Source: Rhodothermales bacterium (GTDB taxonomy: Bacteria > Bacteroidota > Rhodothermia > Rhodothermales > UBA10348). From it: a DNA stretch of 64,000 nucleotides. How positions within the stretch are numbered: position 1 is the stretch's first letter; each line of letters opens with the position of its first letter. The position numbers and the translations under genes are program-made. Positions 17,669 to 25,870 of this stretch are shown piece after piece. The notes below the pieces were generated by a model, which made no database searches, was not told where the DNA came from, and saw nothing but the letters and a program-made list of their open reading frames with translations. The stretch is from positions 1-64,000 of the forward strand of contig JANJTM010000068.1 in NCBI GenBank assembly GCA_024711125.1, given 5' to 3'.

Positions 17669-18764
17669 GTCTACGAGCGATTTCCGTCCAGGAAAAATGG
17701 GTGTCATGGAACCGCCGCCCCGTGTCGCCGATTTCGCTGCGCGCGACGGCGTCCTCGCAGAGCCGGATCACCGTGCGATCGAACGCCTCGCGGTCCGAAT
17801 CGGGTACGAGTTCGAACGCTGCACCCGAACCCTCCCGCAGGAATCGGTCCGTGTCCGGGCCGGCGGTCGATACGGTCGGTATGCCGTGCTGCAGCGCGGC
17901 GATGAAGGAACCCCGGCGACCGGACACGCCCCTTCGAAAGGGCGTCGCGCAGAGGTCCATCGCGCAGAGGCCGTCGGGTACGGCGGCAATCGGAAGCGGT
18001 CCCGTCGAGACCACCGGCACCGAGCCGGCGGCACGGTGCACACGCTCCACGTCCGGTCCGACATAGAACAGGCGTGCGTCCACACCCCGCCGGCGGGCGG
18101 CGTCCACCGCTCCCGCAACCCAGTCGATTCGCCGCTCAGGCCGGACCTTGCCGAAGACACCCACGAGGATGGCGTCCTTCGGAAGGCCGAGTGACGAGCG
18201 GGCCGAAGGGCGCGGGACGATCCGCAGCGGAACGTTCGACCCGATGGGTATGGCGGTCACTCGACCTGCGCCGACCGCTCGCCCGAAGCCGGGTACCCAG
18301 GCCTCGATGGTGGATGCGACGCGGTCGACGTGCCGCAGGAGCACCGCCAACTGCACCCGGTGCGCGAGGCAGAGGACGGCCTTTCGAAGGGTCGCGGGTT
18401 CGATGTGGGTCTCGTGGGCCACGAGCACGATCCGGGTCGAGGGGGAACCCCGACGGACGCGGGCCAACACAGGCGCGAGCCATGGGTTCACGCCCCGGTG
18501 TCCGTAACTGAACGGGTTGTACTGTACCAGCAGGGCGTCCGGCCGGCGATCGACGACCGCCCGGGCGATCGCGGCGATCGACCGGCGCGGAGCTTCGTCG
18601 AAGACACGCTCGATCCTCGCTCCGGCGACCGGTGAAGGGTCGTGTTCGGAGGTCAGGATCCGGACGTCGGCGAACGGGGCAAGGTGTTCCGCGAGGATGG
18701 CCGTGTATTCTCCGATCGCGTCGAATGCCGGCGGGAGCCTCGGGAATACGAGGTCCATCGTCAT
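17622..18764 (-). CDS. Glycosyltransferase family 4-like protein
   Basis: This is a 380-residue GT-B glycosyltransferase. The N-terminal domain starts LVFPRLPPAFDAIGEYTAILAEHL, a pattern of GT4 acceptor domains. The C-terminal half has VGVFGKVRPERRIDWVAGAV and a donor loop SGRRGSFIAALQHGIPTVSTAGPD, more divergent than in the neighbouring GT4 genes and lacking the clear E-x7-E. The sugar donor is unknown. The start overlaps the stop of the sulfotransferase-like gene at 18761 by 4 nt, and its end overlaps the next glycosyltransferase. Confidence 0.82.
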   Translation of the reverse strand: MTMDLVFPRLPPAFDAIGEYTAILAEHLAPFADVRILTSEHDPSPVAGARIERVFDEAPRRSIAAIARAVVDRRPDALLVQYNPFSYGHRGVNPWLAPVLARVRRGSPSTRIVLVAHETHIEPATLRKAVLCLAHRVQLAVLLRHVDRVASTIEAWVPGFGRAVGAGRVTAIPIGSNVPLRIVPRPSARSSLGLPKDAILVGVFGKVRPERRIDWVAGAVDAARRRGVDARLFYVGPDVERVHRAAGSVPVVSTGPLPIAAVPDGLCAMDLCATPFRRGVSGRRGSFIAALQHGIPTVSTAGPDTDRFLREGSGAAFELVPDSDREAFDRTVIRLCEDAVARSEIGDTGRRFHDTHFSWTEIARRHAEFCLGARAPDPGR

Positions 18765-19630
18765 GGCGCGGCGCCGTACGTGCCATTGGAGCCGGCACCC
18801 GCTTCGCCCGGAGCGGACTCCGCCGTACGCGGTTCGTAACCGAAACGCGTGATGATCAGCGCCTCGCGCTCGTTGACGAGCCGTAGGGTGGCCGCGTCGT
18901 GGTGGCTGATCCGTTTCCTGCCGCGGAACGAGACGTTCGTCCTCGGGGCGTTGCGGAGATGCTCCACCTGGGCGTCGGTCAAGGGGGTCCCCGCGAGCCG
19001 CAGCGCCTTCACCAGGTCGTCCTCCAGGGACTCGTTACGGATCCAGTAGTCCACGAATTCCTGCCGGGCACACCACTCGACGAGGCCGTCCAGGGTCCCT
19101 CCCGAAACCGAACCGGGTGGGACGGAGGACCGCAGGTACAGGCGCATGTAGCGGTGACTCATGAACCCGAGCCGGTCGGAGAGGCCGCTGGCCGAATACC
19201 CTTCCCCGAGATGTTCGACCCATTCGGGATCGGCGATCCGATGCATCCAATCGCGGAATGCCCCGGGATCATTGACGTCAGCGTAGCATCGCTTCCACGC
19301 GCGCGTCCCGGTCAGGGATCGAACCAACCGTCCCGCGAAGTCTCCGTGGACGCCCCGTCGCCAGTCGACCCGCTGCAGCGTGACCGGGCGCGTCAGTCGT
19401 TCGTACAGCGCTCCCTTGCGGGAGCAACCGTAGGCCCAGAGCGAAACGTACCAGTCCCATGGATTGCGGATGGAGCCAAGGAACTTCCGCCCGGAGGCGA
19501 GCAGCGCGTCGGAAGGTCGGTTGTGACGGCCGACCTGGGTGCCCGGCACCAACTCAGACAGTAGGGTGGTCACATGGGTCCCACCCGTCTTGTGGAGTTC
19601 GACAAAGGCGAATCGATCGGTGACGTACAT
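18761..19630 (-). CDS. Sulfotransferase-like protein
   Basis: The 289-residue product fits the branch of sulfotransferases typified by carbohydrate sulfotransferases (Sulfotransfer_2-like). The N terminus FVELHKTGGTHVTTLL is the 5'-phosphosulfate loop, and SIRNPWDWYVSLWAYG near residue 53 is the 3'-phosphate motif. The C-terminal third has RTNVSFRGRKRISHHD, with the conserved HxxD-like ending of this group. It lies 3 nt downstream of a GT4 gene and overlaps the next GT4 by 4 nt, so it is embedded among sugar-assembly genes. Confidence 0.82.
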   Translation of the reverse strand: MYVTDRFAFVELHKTGGTHVTTLLSELVPGTQVGRHNRPSDALLASGRKFLGSIRNPWDWYVSLWAYGCSRKGALYERLTRPVTLQRVDWRRGVHGDFAGRLVRSLTGTRAWKRCYADVNDPGAFRDWMHRIADPEWVEHLGEGYSASGLSDRLGFMSHRYMRLYLRSSVPPGSVSGGTLDGLVEWCARQEFVDYWIRNESLEDDLVKALRLAGTPLTDAQVEHLRNAPRTNVSFRGRKRISHHDAATLRLVNEREALIITRFGYEPRTAESAPGEAGAGSNGTYGAAP

Positions 19631-19633
19631 GGT

Positions 19634-20782
19634 TCAGCCACGGGTCGGCGCACGCCGGGTTTCGAGTGCTTCCCGGTAGACTTCGATCGTCCGGCCGGCT
19701 ACCGCGGCCCACGCGAACCGATCCAGGGCGTATTCGCGACATCGTTGGGGCGACGGAGCGGGCAGGCGCCCTTCCAGCGCAGCCCGAAGATGGGCGGCGA
19801 GCGCTTCCGATGACGATCCCGGGCAGACGAGTGCGGGTTCGAGCGGACGGACGATCTCCGGCAGGCCGCCCACGGGAGTAACCAGGCACGGCGTACCGGA
19901 CGACAGTGATTCGACGCATACGAGGCCGAAGCCCTCCAGGTCGACGGTCGGAACGACGCTCCAGTCGGCGGCCGCGTAGACGAGGGGCAGCAGCACGTCT
20001 TCGACCGGTCCGGTGAATCGCACGGTTTCGTCGAGTCCGAGAGACGACGCGCGGCGTCGCAGGGACTCCCCTTCGCTGCCGGATCCCACGACGAAGAGAC
20101 GGAACCGGTGGCCGGCGTCCAGGGTGGTCCGGCAGGCTTCGAGCAGATTCTCGATGCCCATTCTCCGCTTCAACCGACGGACGGTGACGAAGACAGGGAG
20201 GTCGTTCTCCCACCCGAGTCGCTGACGGGCATCGGCGAGGGAACGGACGGGTACGAACCGCTCCGTGTCCACTCCTCCGGGCACGATTCGTATGCGATCG
20301 CGATGCACTCCGAAACGTGAGGTCGCCATTTCGGCGAAAGCCGACGAGAGCACGATCACCCGATCGGCGGCGCGGTATACCCTCCTTTCGACGAGTCGTT
20401 TCGCGGCGACCACGAGGGGGTGTGCACCCTCAAACGCTGATTCCAGCGACCACGGGCCATGGAAATGGAAGACGAACGGGTGGCCCCGGATCACGTCCAG
20501 AGCAGGCAGGGCATAGGGCGCGAAGTGGGCGGCGACGACATCGGGTCGAGAGTCCCGCACCACTTCCCGGGCTCCGCGACGCACGGCCCGCAGCTTGGCT
20601 GCCATGGATGCGGAGTGCGGTCCCAGCAGGAGGTCCACGGAAGGATCGCCGGAGTCGCTGAAGCTCGCGGTGATCACGTCCGCATTCCGCGCCCTCAGTC
20701 CACCGACGAGCCCCTCGACCATGCGGTTCAGGCCGCCCGGTTCGTCGGCGAAGGAGGACATTCCGATTTCCAGGACTCGCAC
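19634..20782 (-). CDS. Glycosyltransferase family 4 protein
   Basis: This is a 382-residue GT4 enzyme of the GT-B fold. The N-terminal domain has GGLNRMVEGLVGGL and FVFHFHGPWSLES. The C-terminal domain carries VTVRRLKRRMGIENLLEAC, FVVGSGSEGESLRRRA, and the donor motif VDLEGFGLVCVESLSSGTPCLVTPVGGLPEI with the expected E-x7-E. The start is GTG at 20782 (MRVLEIGMSSFADEPGG). It is 39 nt downstream of the first sulfotransferase gene of the run and 3 nt upstream of the next. Linkage and donor are not predictable from sequence. Confidence 0.88.
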   Translation of the reverse strand: MRVLEIGMSSFADEPGGLNRMVEGLVGGLRARNADVITASFSDSGDPSVDLLLGPHSASMAAKLRAVRRGAREVVRDSRPDVVAAHFAPYALPALDVIRGHPFVFHFHGPWSLESAFEGAHPLVVAAKRLVERRVYRAADRVIVLSSAFAEMATSRFGVHRDRIRIVPGGVDTERFVPVRSLADARQRLGWENDLPVFVTVRRLKRRMGIENLLEACRTTLDAGHRFRLFVVGSGSEGESLRRRASSLGLDETVRFTGPVEDVLLPLVYAAADWSVVPTVDLEGFGLVCVESLSSGTPCLVTPVGGLPEIVRPLEPALVCPGSSSEALAAHLRAALEGRLPAPSPQRCREYALDRFAWAAVAGRTIEVYREALETRRAPTRG

Positions 20783-20821
20783 GGGCTTGAGCGGATGAGT
20801 TGGGACGGCGGGCGCAGGTTG

Positions 20822-21556
20822 TCAGTAGCCCATGGCGGCCCGCAGGCCCCCTATGCGCTCGCGGCAGATCCGCAGTTCTTCGGCGGTCAGCACGTCGGTA
20901 TGTCTGCGATTGCCCCCCGTCGCCAGGTGGAATCGCTCGAAAGGTTCGTCCCTTGCGACGATGGCCTGCGCAGAATAGCGTGAGGCGATGTCTCGCAGCC
21001 GGTCGTCCGCGACGTCGATCCCGAGCCAGTCCCGCAGCCGTCCGAGTTCAGCCGGTGCGTCTGCGAGCAGGTCTTCGTATCGCACGGCAAGCGTGCCTGC
21101 ACGGTGAGCCCAGAAGGACCACTCCGCCAGGTACGGCTCCAGGTAGTCGAGTGCCGTTCGCACGTCGGTGACCGACGCGTGGTCAGACCGGTTTCCCTTT
21201 TCGCGTGCGCGCCGTCCGTGGTCCATCAGCGATACGACGACGTCAAACGGGTCCCGATACGAGAGCACGACGCGGATCAGGCCGGCCCTCGCGATCACGC
21301 CCGTGGAATAGGAGCCGGCGCGATGCGTCGTGACGAGGAACGGGCCGGTCCTCCTGGAAGCCAGGAGCAATCTCGCCAACCGCAAGGGATTCCGGCCGTT
21401 GACGTGATCGGTCTTTTCCCGGATGACGGTCTGCAGACCGCTGCGCTCCCGAACGTCTGCGGCCCGTGGATACCCTGCGGCCTCGGCGACGTCGGAGGCC
21501 ATCCGGTAGAACCACGCGCTGCCGGATTTCTTCATCCCGACATGGAGAATCAACAT
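20822..21556 (-). CDS. Sulfotransferase-like protein, first gene of the exopolysaccharide run
   Basis: This is a protein of about 244 residues with a phosphosulfate loop HVGMKKSGSAWFYRM at its very start and a 3'-phosphate motif VLSYRDPFDVVVSLMDHG near residue 88. The C-terminal half holds AVRYEDLLADAPAEL, usual for sulfotransferases. I start it at ATG 21556, where the fold begins; ATG 21604 is also open. A TATCCT box at 21620-21615 could be the promoter of the whole leftward run, but its -33 partner is weak (TTC 23 nt upstream). The divergent tRNA gene lies beyond. Confidence 0.8.
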   Translation of the reverse strand: MLILHVGMKKSGSAWFYRMASDVAEAAGYPRAADVRERSGLQTVIREKTDHVNGRNPLRLARLLLASRRTGPFLVTTHRAGSYSTGVIARAGLIRVVLSYRDPFDVVVSLMDHGRRAREKGNRSDHASVTDVRTALDYLEPYLAEWSFWAHRAGTLAVRYEDLLADAPAELGRLRDWLGIDVADDRLRDIASRYSAQAIVARDEPFERFHLATGGNRRHTDVLTAEELRICRERIGGLRAAMGY

Positions 21557-21735
21557 CACGGACAAAGGTTCGGCAATCGCGGGTTCGTTTTCCGGCGGTT
21601 CCATCGGTACGCGCAGGATACGGCAATTCTTCCGCCCGGACGAGAATTCGCGAAGCCCGGGCCGCGAGTACGGGGTCGGGCGAAAATCGGGCGACGGCGA
21701 ACCCGTGTCGGCGGCCGCGCGTTCGTACGCGCCAG

Positions 21736-21808
21736 GCCCTCGTAGCTCAGGGGATAGAGCAGCGGTTTCCTAAACCGCGTGTCGCAAGTTCGAGTCTTGC
21801 CGAGGGTA
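21736..21808 (+). tRNA. tRNA-Arg (anticodon CCU)
   Basis: A 73-nt cloverleaf. The acceptor GCCCTCG (21736-21742) pairs with CGAGGGT (21801-21807) with G-U at the tip. The D arm is GCTC/GAGC. The anticodon stem GCGGT/ACCGC holds the loop TTCCTAA, giving anticodon CCU for AGG codons. The T arm is GCAAG TTCGAGT CTTGC. The discriminator base is A, and CCA is not encoded. The next base is C, then the ATG of the following gene, so the two are almost fused. Confidence 0.95.
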
Positions 21809-21809
21809 C

Positions 21810-22874
21810 ATGAAGGCAACGCCCCTGCTCATCTACGGCGCGTACGGCTACACCGGCGAACTGATCGTCGCCGAGGCCCTGCGGCGGGGCCTGCGTCCGA
21901 TCCTGTCCGGTCGAAACCGTCGAGCCCTCGAGCGGGTCGCCCCCGGCGTCGGGTTGGAGATCCGCGCGGTGGATCTCGATGACGAGTCCGGACTGAGGAA
22001 GGCCCTGGACGGCGTTACGGCTGTCCTGCATGCGGCAGGCCCTTTCACGACGACGTCGAAGCCCATGGGACGGGCCTGCCTCGAGGTCGGCGTACACTAC
22101 CTCGACATCACCGGCGAGATTCCCGTTTTCGAGAAGCTGGCTGCGCTCGACACCAGGGCACGGGATCGTGGCGTCATGCTGCTGCCCGGCACCGGATTCG
22201 ACGTGGTACCCAGCGACTGTCTCGCGGCACACCTCAAGCGCCGGCTTCCGTCCGGGACCCGCCTCGAGCTGGCCATCGGATCGGATGGCGGCGGTTTGTC
22301 CCGCGGGACGACGCGTACGATGCTTCGGCACCTCGGGCGCGGCGGGATCGAGCGGGTCGCCGGGCACCTCGTACCGGCACCCGTGGGCTCCCGTCGCCGA
22401 ACGGTTGACTTCGGAAGCGGGCCGCGGAAGGCGATCTCGATACCGTGGGGTGATCTGTCGACGGCCTATCACTCGATTGGGGCGAGCGATATCGTCGTGT
22501 TTGCCGCGTACCCGGCGCTGATGCGGGAGGTGGCGACCCGCGTGCACTGGTTCGGGCCGGTGCTCGGCACGATGCCGGTGCAGGCCGCGTTGCATTGGGC
22601 GGTCGGGGTGTTCCTGCCGCCCGGACCCAGTGCCGAAACGCGCGCAACGGCGCGGAGCCACGTCTGGGGCCGGCTTTCGGATGCGGAAGGCCAGAGCGTG
22701 AGCGCACGCATCGCGGGACCCGAGGGATACGCGCTCACGGCCGTCACGGCGGTCGACATGGCGATCCGGGCGTTGGCAGGCGAGGCAAGACCGGGCTTCT
22801 GGACGCCGTCGCGCCTGCTCGGTCCGGATTATCCGCTGTCGCTGCCGGGATTCGACCGGGAGGACCTTTCCTGA
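21810..22874 (+). CDS. Saccharopine dehydrogenase-like NAD(P)-binding oxidoreductase
   Basis: This 354-residue protein resembles the saccharopine dehydrogenase-like/trans-acting enoyl reductase family. The Rossmann start LLIYGAYGYTGELIVAEALRRG at residues 6-27 fixes the N terminus. Later family motifs are AGPFTTTSKPMGRACLEVGVHYLDITGE and LLPGTGFDVVPSDCLAAHL. The reaction is unknown; relatives reduce lipid or polyketide intermediates. The ATG lies one base after the tRNA 3' end, leaving no space for a ribosome binding site outside the tRNA. The message is therefore probably co-transcribed with the tRNA and becomes leaderless when the tRNA is cut out. Confidence 0.85.
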   Translation: MKATPLLIYGAYGYTGELIVAEALRRGLRPILSGRNRRALERVAPGVGLEIRAVDLDDESGLRKALDGVTAVLHAAGPFTTTSKPMGRACLEVGVHYLDITGEIPVFEKLAALDTRARDRGVMLLPGTGFDVVPSDCLAAHLKRRLPSGTRLELAIGSDGGGLSRGTTRTMLRHLGRGGIERVAGHLVPAPVGSRRRTVDFGSGPRKAISIPWGDLSTAYHSIGASDIVVFAAYPALMREVATRVHWFGPVLGTMPVQAALHWAVGVFLPPGPSAETRATARSHVWGRLSDAEGQSVSARIAGPEGYALTAVTAVDMAIRALAGEARPGFWTPSRLLGPDYPLSLPGFDREDLS

Positions 22875-22946
22875 CCGGACTCGATACCTGCGTGCCGCTT
22901 TTCGTGCGGCGGGCTACCTTGGCTTTCCCGAGACAGGAGAGAAGCC

Positions 22947-24059
22947 ATGACGTCGAGACGATCGTTTCTGAGGACCGCCGCGGCCGGACTGGGCGGCATG
23001 TGGATCGCGGGTGCCGCCGGGGGAGCGCCGCGATTTGACCCGCGGAACGCGGCGAGGCGCGAGGGGCGCAGGTTGGGCTTCGCGCTGGTGGGCCTTGGAT
23101 CGCTGTCCATGAACCAGATCGTGCCCGCGTTGGCGAAGACCGAGCACGCGCGGCTCGCCGGCGTGGTGACCGGAACCCCGTCGAAGGGTCGTCGCATGAT
23201 CGAGGAGTACGGCCTCGCCCCGGGCTCCGTATACGACTACACCACCATGGAGCGCATGCGCGACAACGCGGACATAGACGTCGTGGTCGTCGTGACGCCC
23301 AACGGACTGCACCACCGCGACACGCTGGCCGCGGCCCGGGCAGGCAAACACGTGCTCTGCGAGAAACCCATGGCGAACACGGCCGCCGAGTGCGAGGAGA
23401 TGATCGCGGCGTGCCGCCGGGCCGGCGTGAAACTGGCGATCGGATACCGCTGCCAGTTCGAGCCCCATCACCTGGAATGCATCCGCCTTGCGCGGGAGCA
23501 GGCGTTCGGGGCCGTGAAGATCGTGGAGGCGGGTCTCGGCTTCCGCATCGGGGACCCGTCCCAGTGGCGTCTTCGGAAGGATCTCGCCGGGGGCGGCGCG
23601 ATGATGGACGTCGGGGTGTACGCGCTGCAGGCGTGCCGATACCTCACGGGCGAGGAGCCCGTTCGTGTCTCGGCCCACGAGACCAAGACCGACCCGGTCA
23701 AGTTCGCCGAGGTGGATGAGACGATCACGTTCGACCTCGTCTTTCCGTCGGGCGTGCTGGGATCGTGCACGACGACATACAACGCCAGCGGCGCCAACTA
23801 CCTGCGGGCGTTCGCCGAGCGGGGGTCGTTCGGAATGGACCCGGCGTATTCGTACGGAGGCCTCAAGGCCTGGTCGAGCGCGGGCGAGATCCGGTTCGAT
23901 CCGACCGATCACTTCGCGGTGCAGATGGATGATTTTGCCCGCTGTGTGCTCGAGGGCCGGGAGTCGAAGGTGCCGGGCGAGGAAGGGCTGCGGGACCTTC
24001 GCATCATCGAGGCCGTGTACGAGTCGGCACGCAGCGGCCGCGCAGTGACGCTCGGGTAG
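22947..24059 (+). CDS. Gfo/Idh/MocA-family oxidoreductase with Tat signal
   Basis: This is a 370-residue NAD(P)-dependent sugar oxidoreductase. The N terminus TSRRSFLRTAAAGLGGMWIAGAAG is a twin-arginine signal, pointing to export of the folded cofactor-loaded enzyme, as in glucose-fructose oxidoreductase. The Rossmann fold starts FALVGLGSLS; EKPM at about residue 138 is the family catalytic Lys-Pro motif; GGGAMMDVGVYALQACRYLTG is the C-terminal domain hallmark. GGAG lies 7 nt before the ATG. A small GCCGC/GCGGC hairpin at 22893-22910 and a TACCTTGG box at 22915-22922 lie just upstream, compatible with a terminator followed by a promoter. Confidence 0.9.
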   Translation: MTSRRSFLRTAAAGLGGMWIAGAAGGAPRFDPRNAARREGRRLGFALVGLGSLSMNQIVPALAKTEHARLAGVVTGTPSKGRRMIEEYGLAPGSVYDYTTMERMRDNADIDVVVVVTPNGLHHRDTLAAARAGKHVLCEKPMANTAAECEEMIAACRRAGVKLAIGYRCQFEPHHLECIRLAREQAFGAVKIVEAGLGFRIGDPSQWRLRKDLAGGGAMMDVGVYALQACRYLTGEEPVRVSAHETKTDPVKFAEVDETITFDLVFPSGVLGSCTTTYNASGANYLRAFAERGSFGMDPAYSYGGLKAWSSAGEIRFDPTDHFAVQMDDFARCVLEGRESKVPGEEGLRDLRIIEAVYESARSGRAVTLG

Positions 24060-24157
24060 GCCCCCGAGCGAACGGTCATGTCCGGATCGTCGCGTGTTCC
24101 TGTCCCGCGCGTCGTGTCCGGACGGGTGTAGGATGGATCAGCCAACAGGAGCCGACC

Positions 24158-24982
24158 ATGCTGCACCCTTCCGTCCGTGTCGAACCGTGGATCCGGCGGA
24201 TGCCGCTTCGGGGAATCAGCGTCATGTCGTGGTTCGCCGCCGCCGTCGCCGTGATACCGATGCCCGTCGTGGCCCAGTCGACCTACGGTTCATCGAATTC
24301 GAGTCGAGTACACGTCACGTTGAGTGCGGGTCCGTCGATTCCGCTGCAATCATGGCGAGGGCTCTCCGGTGCGGCTCCGGAGTACGCGATGAACCCCTCG
24401 GACTTCAGCAGGAGCGCGATTCCATCCGCTGCGTCCCGCGTCGGGCTCGGCATCCCCGTGACCCGGCATTTCGCGGTGGACTTGTCCTGGGCTGCGAGCT
24501 TCCCGGAAGCCTTCGCCATTCGAACCGGGCGTACCGCCTACGAGCCCTTCGGCGACGGACGGGGCGTATGGTGTCGGGTGGGCAGGACCGCGTCCGGCTT
24601 CGAAGTGCTGGGCGTGGCCGTCCTCTCCGAGGCCTCCTCGACGATTCTGACCCGCTTCGGAATTGGAATCGGCACCTATGCCGTCAGTGCATGGTTCCGG
24701 CCGTATGCCAAGAAAGTCACCTACACGTTGACCGGGGAAACGACGTCAACCCGTCGGATGGTCGCACCCGTCGCGAGGGCCGAGGCGCAACTGGGTCGCA
24801 GGTCCTTCTTCGCCACGGTTTCGGGGACTCTTCGCCTGCTGTCGGATCTTGACTTCGACCCCGTGCATATCGGGTATCTGGACGCCGAGAACGTTCGAAC
24901 ATCGGTTACCGTCGTACCGAAGGGGATCCCGTATGCCGAATTCTCCGTCGGGCTCGGGTTCGGGATCAGGTTTGGCCGCTGA
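24158..24982 (+). CDS. Hypothetical outer-membrane beta-barrel protein
   Basis: I do not recognise a named family. The 274-residue product has a basic N terminus, a hydrophobic segment (SWFAAAVAVIPMPVVAQ) and a likely signal-peptidase site after VAQ. The mature part has alternating hydrophobic strands (HVTLSAGPSIPL, RVGLGIPVTRHFAVDLSW, FARVGIG-like turns) and ends SVGLGFGIRFGR, a strand finishing in aromatic-Gly-Arg as in small barrels. AGGAG lies 6 nt before ATG 24158, supporting this start although it lengthens the signal peptide. It may be functionally linked to the YaiO operon 100 nt downstream, but nothing proves this. Confidence 0.7.
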   Translation: MLHPSVRVEPWIRRMPLRGISVMSWFAAAVAVIPMPVVAQSTYGSSNSSRVHVTLSAGPSIPLQSWRGLSGAAPEYAMNPSDFSRSAIPSAASRVGLGIPVTRHFAVDLSWAASFPEAFAIRTGRTAYEPFGDGRGVWCRVGRTASGFEVLGVAVLSEASSTILTRFGIGIGTYAVSAWFRPYAKKVTYTLTGETTSTRRMVAPVARAEAQLGRRSFFATVSGTLRLLSDLDFDPVHIGYLDAENVRTSVTVVPKGIPYAEFSVGLGFGIRFGR

Positions 24983-25085
24983 CTCGGCACGCCGTCTCCC
25001 GGCCGAACCATGGATCGCCGACCCCCCGGGGTCGCGGAACGGAGCGGACTGTACGACGGGTACCCGCGTTTCGTACGTTTGCACG

Positions 25086-25865
25086 ATGCGTATCGTTCGG
25101 TTTTCCGTCTTCCTGCTGCTCGCCGCCGCCGCGATTCCGACGTCGGCGTGGGCGCAGGACCGTGATCGGGAAACGACGGGCCTTCGGGTCACCGTGATCG
25201 GCGAAGGGTTGCGGTTCCGCGACGGGCACGACCCCTGGTATGCGGCCGGCCTGCGCGTCGGCGCCGACCCGGCGTTCGGAACCGTCAGTGCGGAATGGCG
25301 CCGCAGCAGTCGCTTCGGCCGATGGGATGACCTCGTCGGGCTCGACGCGTGGTTCCACGCAAGTCGGCACTGGTACGCAAACGCCCGACTCGAACTGGGT
25401 CCGGGGGCCGATGTACACCCGGGTACCGACCTGCTCGCCGAGGTCTTCCGACCGATATCGGGCGGTTGGGAGCCGTCGATCCAGCTTCGGCTGATGCGCT
25501 GGCCGGGTACCGATGTGCTCCTCGGCGGCGGAGCGATCGGGCGGTATTCCGGTGCCTGGTACCTTCGCGCCCAGGCCGTGGTCTCGCGCTCGCGCGATGG
25601 AACGGGTGCGGCCTTCGTCGCCGCGGCGAGACGGTACCTGCGAGAACCGGATCGATACGTGGAGGGTCAGGCTGTTGCCGGGCGCGAAGTGATACCCACC
25701 GGTCCGGCGGGGCTCCTCGAGACATCGACGACCCGGGCCGTTGCGCTGCGCGTCCGTTGGGGCGTCGCCGGGCCCTGGCACGTCGGTGTCTCGGTGGTGT
25801 CGCAGGACGACCGTGCTCTCGGGCGACGCGAGGGACTCTCCGCCGAACTTTCGGCCCGACTCTGA
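25086..25865 (+). CDS. YaiO-family outer-membrane beta-barrel protein
   Basis: This is a 259-residue protein with a signal peptide (MRIVRFSVFLLLAAAAIPTS, cleavage after WAQ) and a string of amphipathic strands that matches the YaiO barrel domain: AAGLRVGADPAFGTVSAEWRRSSRFG, YANARLELGPGADV, SIQLRLMRW, and the C-terminal AVALRVRWGVAGPWHVGVSVVSQDD. YaiO proteins lie in the outer membrane and often sit beside polysaccharide genes; their function is not settled. A TACGTTTG box at 25074-25081 resembles a Bacteroidota -7 element but is only 4 nt from the ATG. The HEAT-repeat gene follows 5 nt after the stop. Confidence 0.78.
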   Translation: MRIVRFSVFLLLAAAAIPTSAWAQDRDRETTGLRVTVIGEGLRFRDGHDPWYAAGLRVGADPAFGTVSAEWRRSSRFGRWDDLVGLDAWFHASRHWYANARLELGPGADVHPGTDLLAEVFRPISGGWEPSIQLRLMRWPGTDVLLGGGAIGRYSGAWYLRAQAVVSRSRDGTGAAFVAAARRYLREPDRYVEGQAVAGREVIPTGPAGLLETSTTRAVALRVRWGVAGPWHVGVSVVSQDDRALGRREGLSAELSARL

Positions 25866-25870
25866 CAGCC

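Noticed and set aside
4262-21604. Recently acquired genomic island bounded by the tRNA-Arg gene
   Set aside because: The tRNA is next to the locus, but no integrase, no repeated tRNA 3' end and no visible composition change were seen, so horizontal origin is unsupported here.
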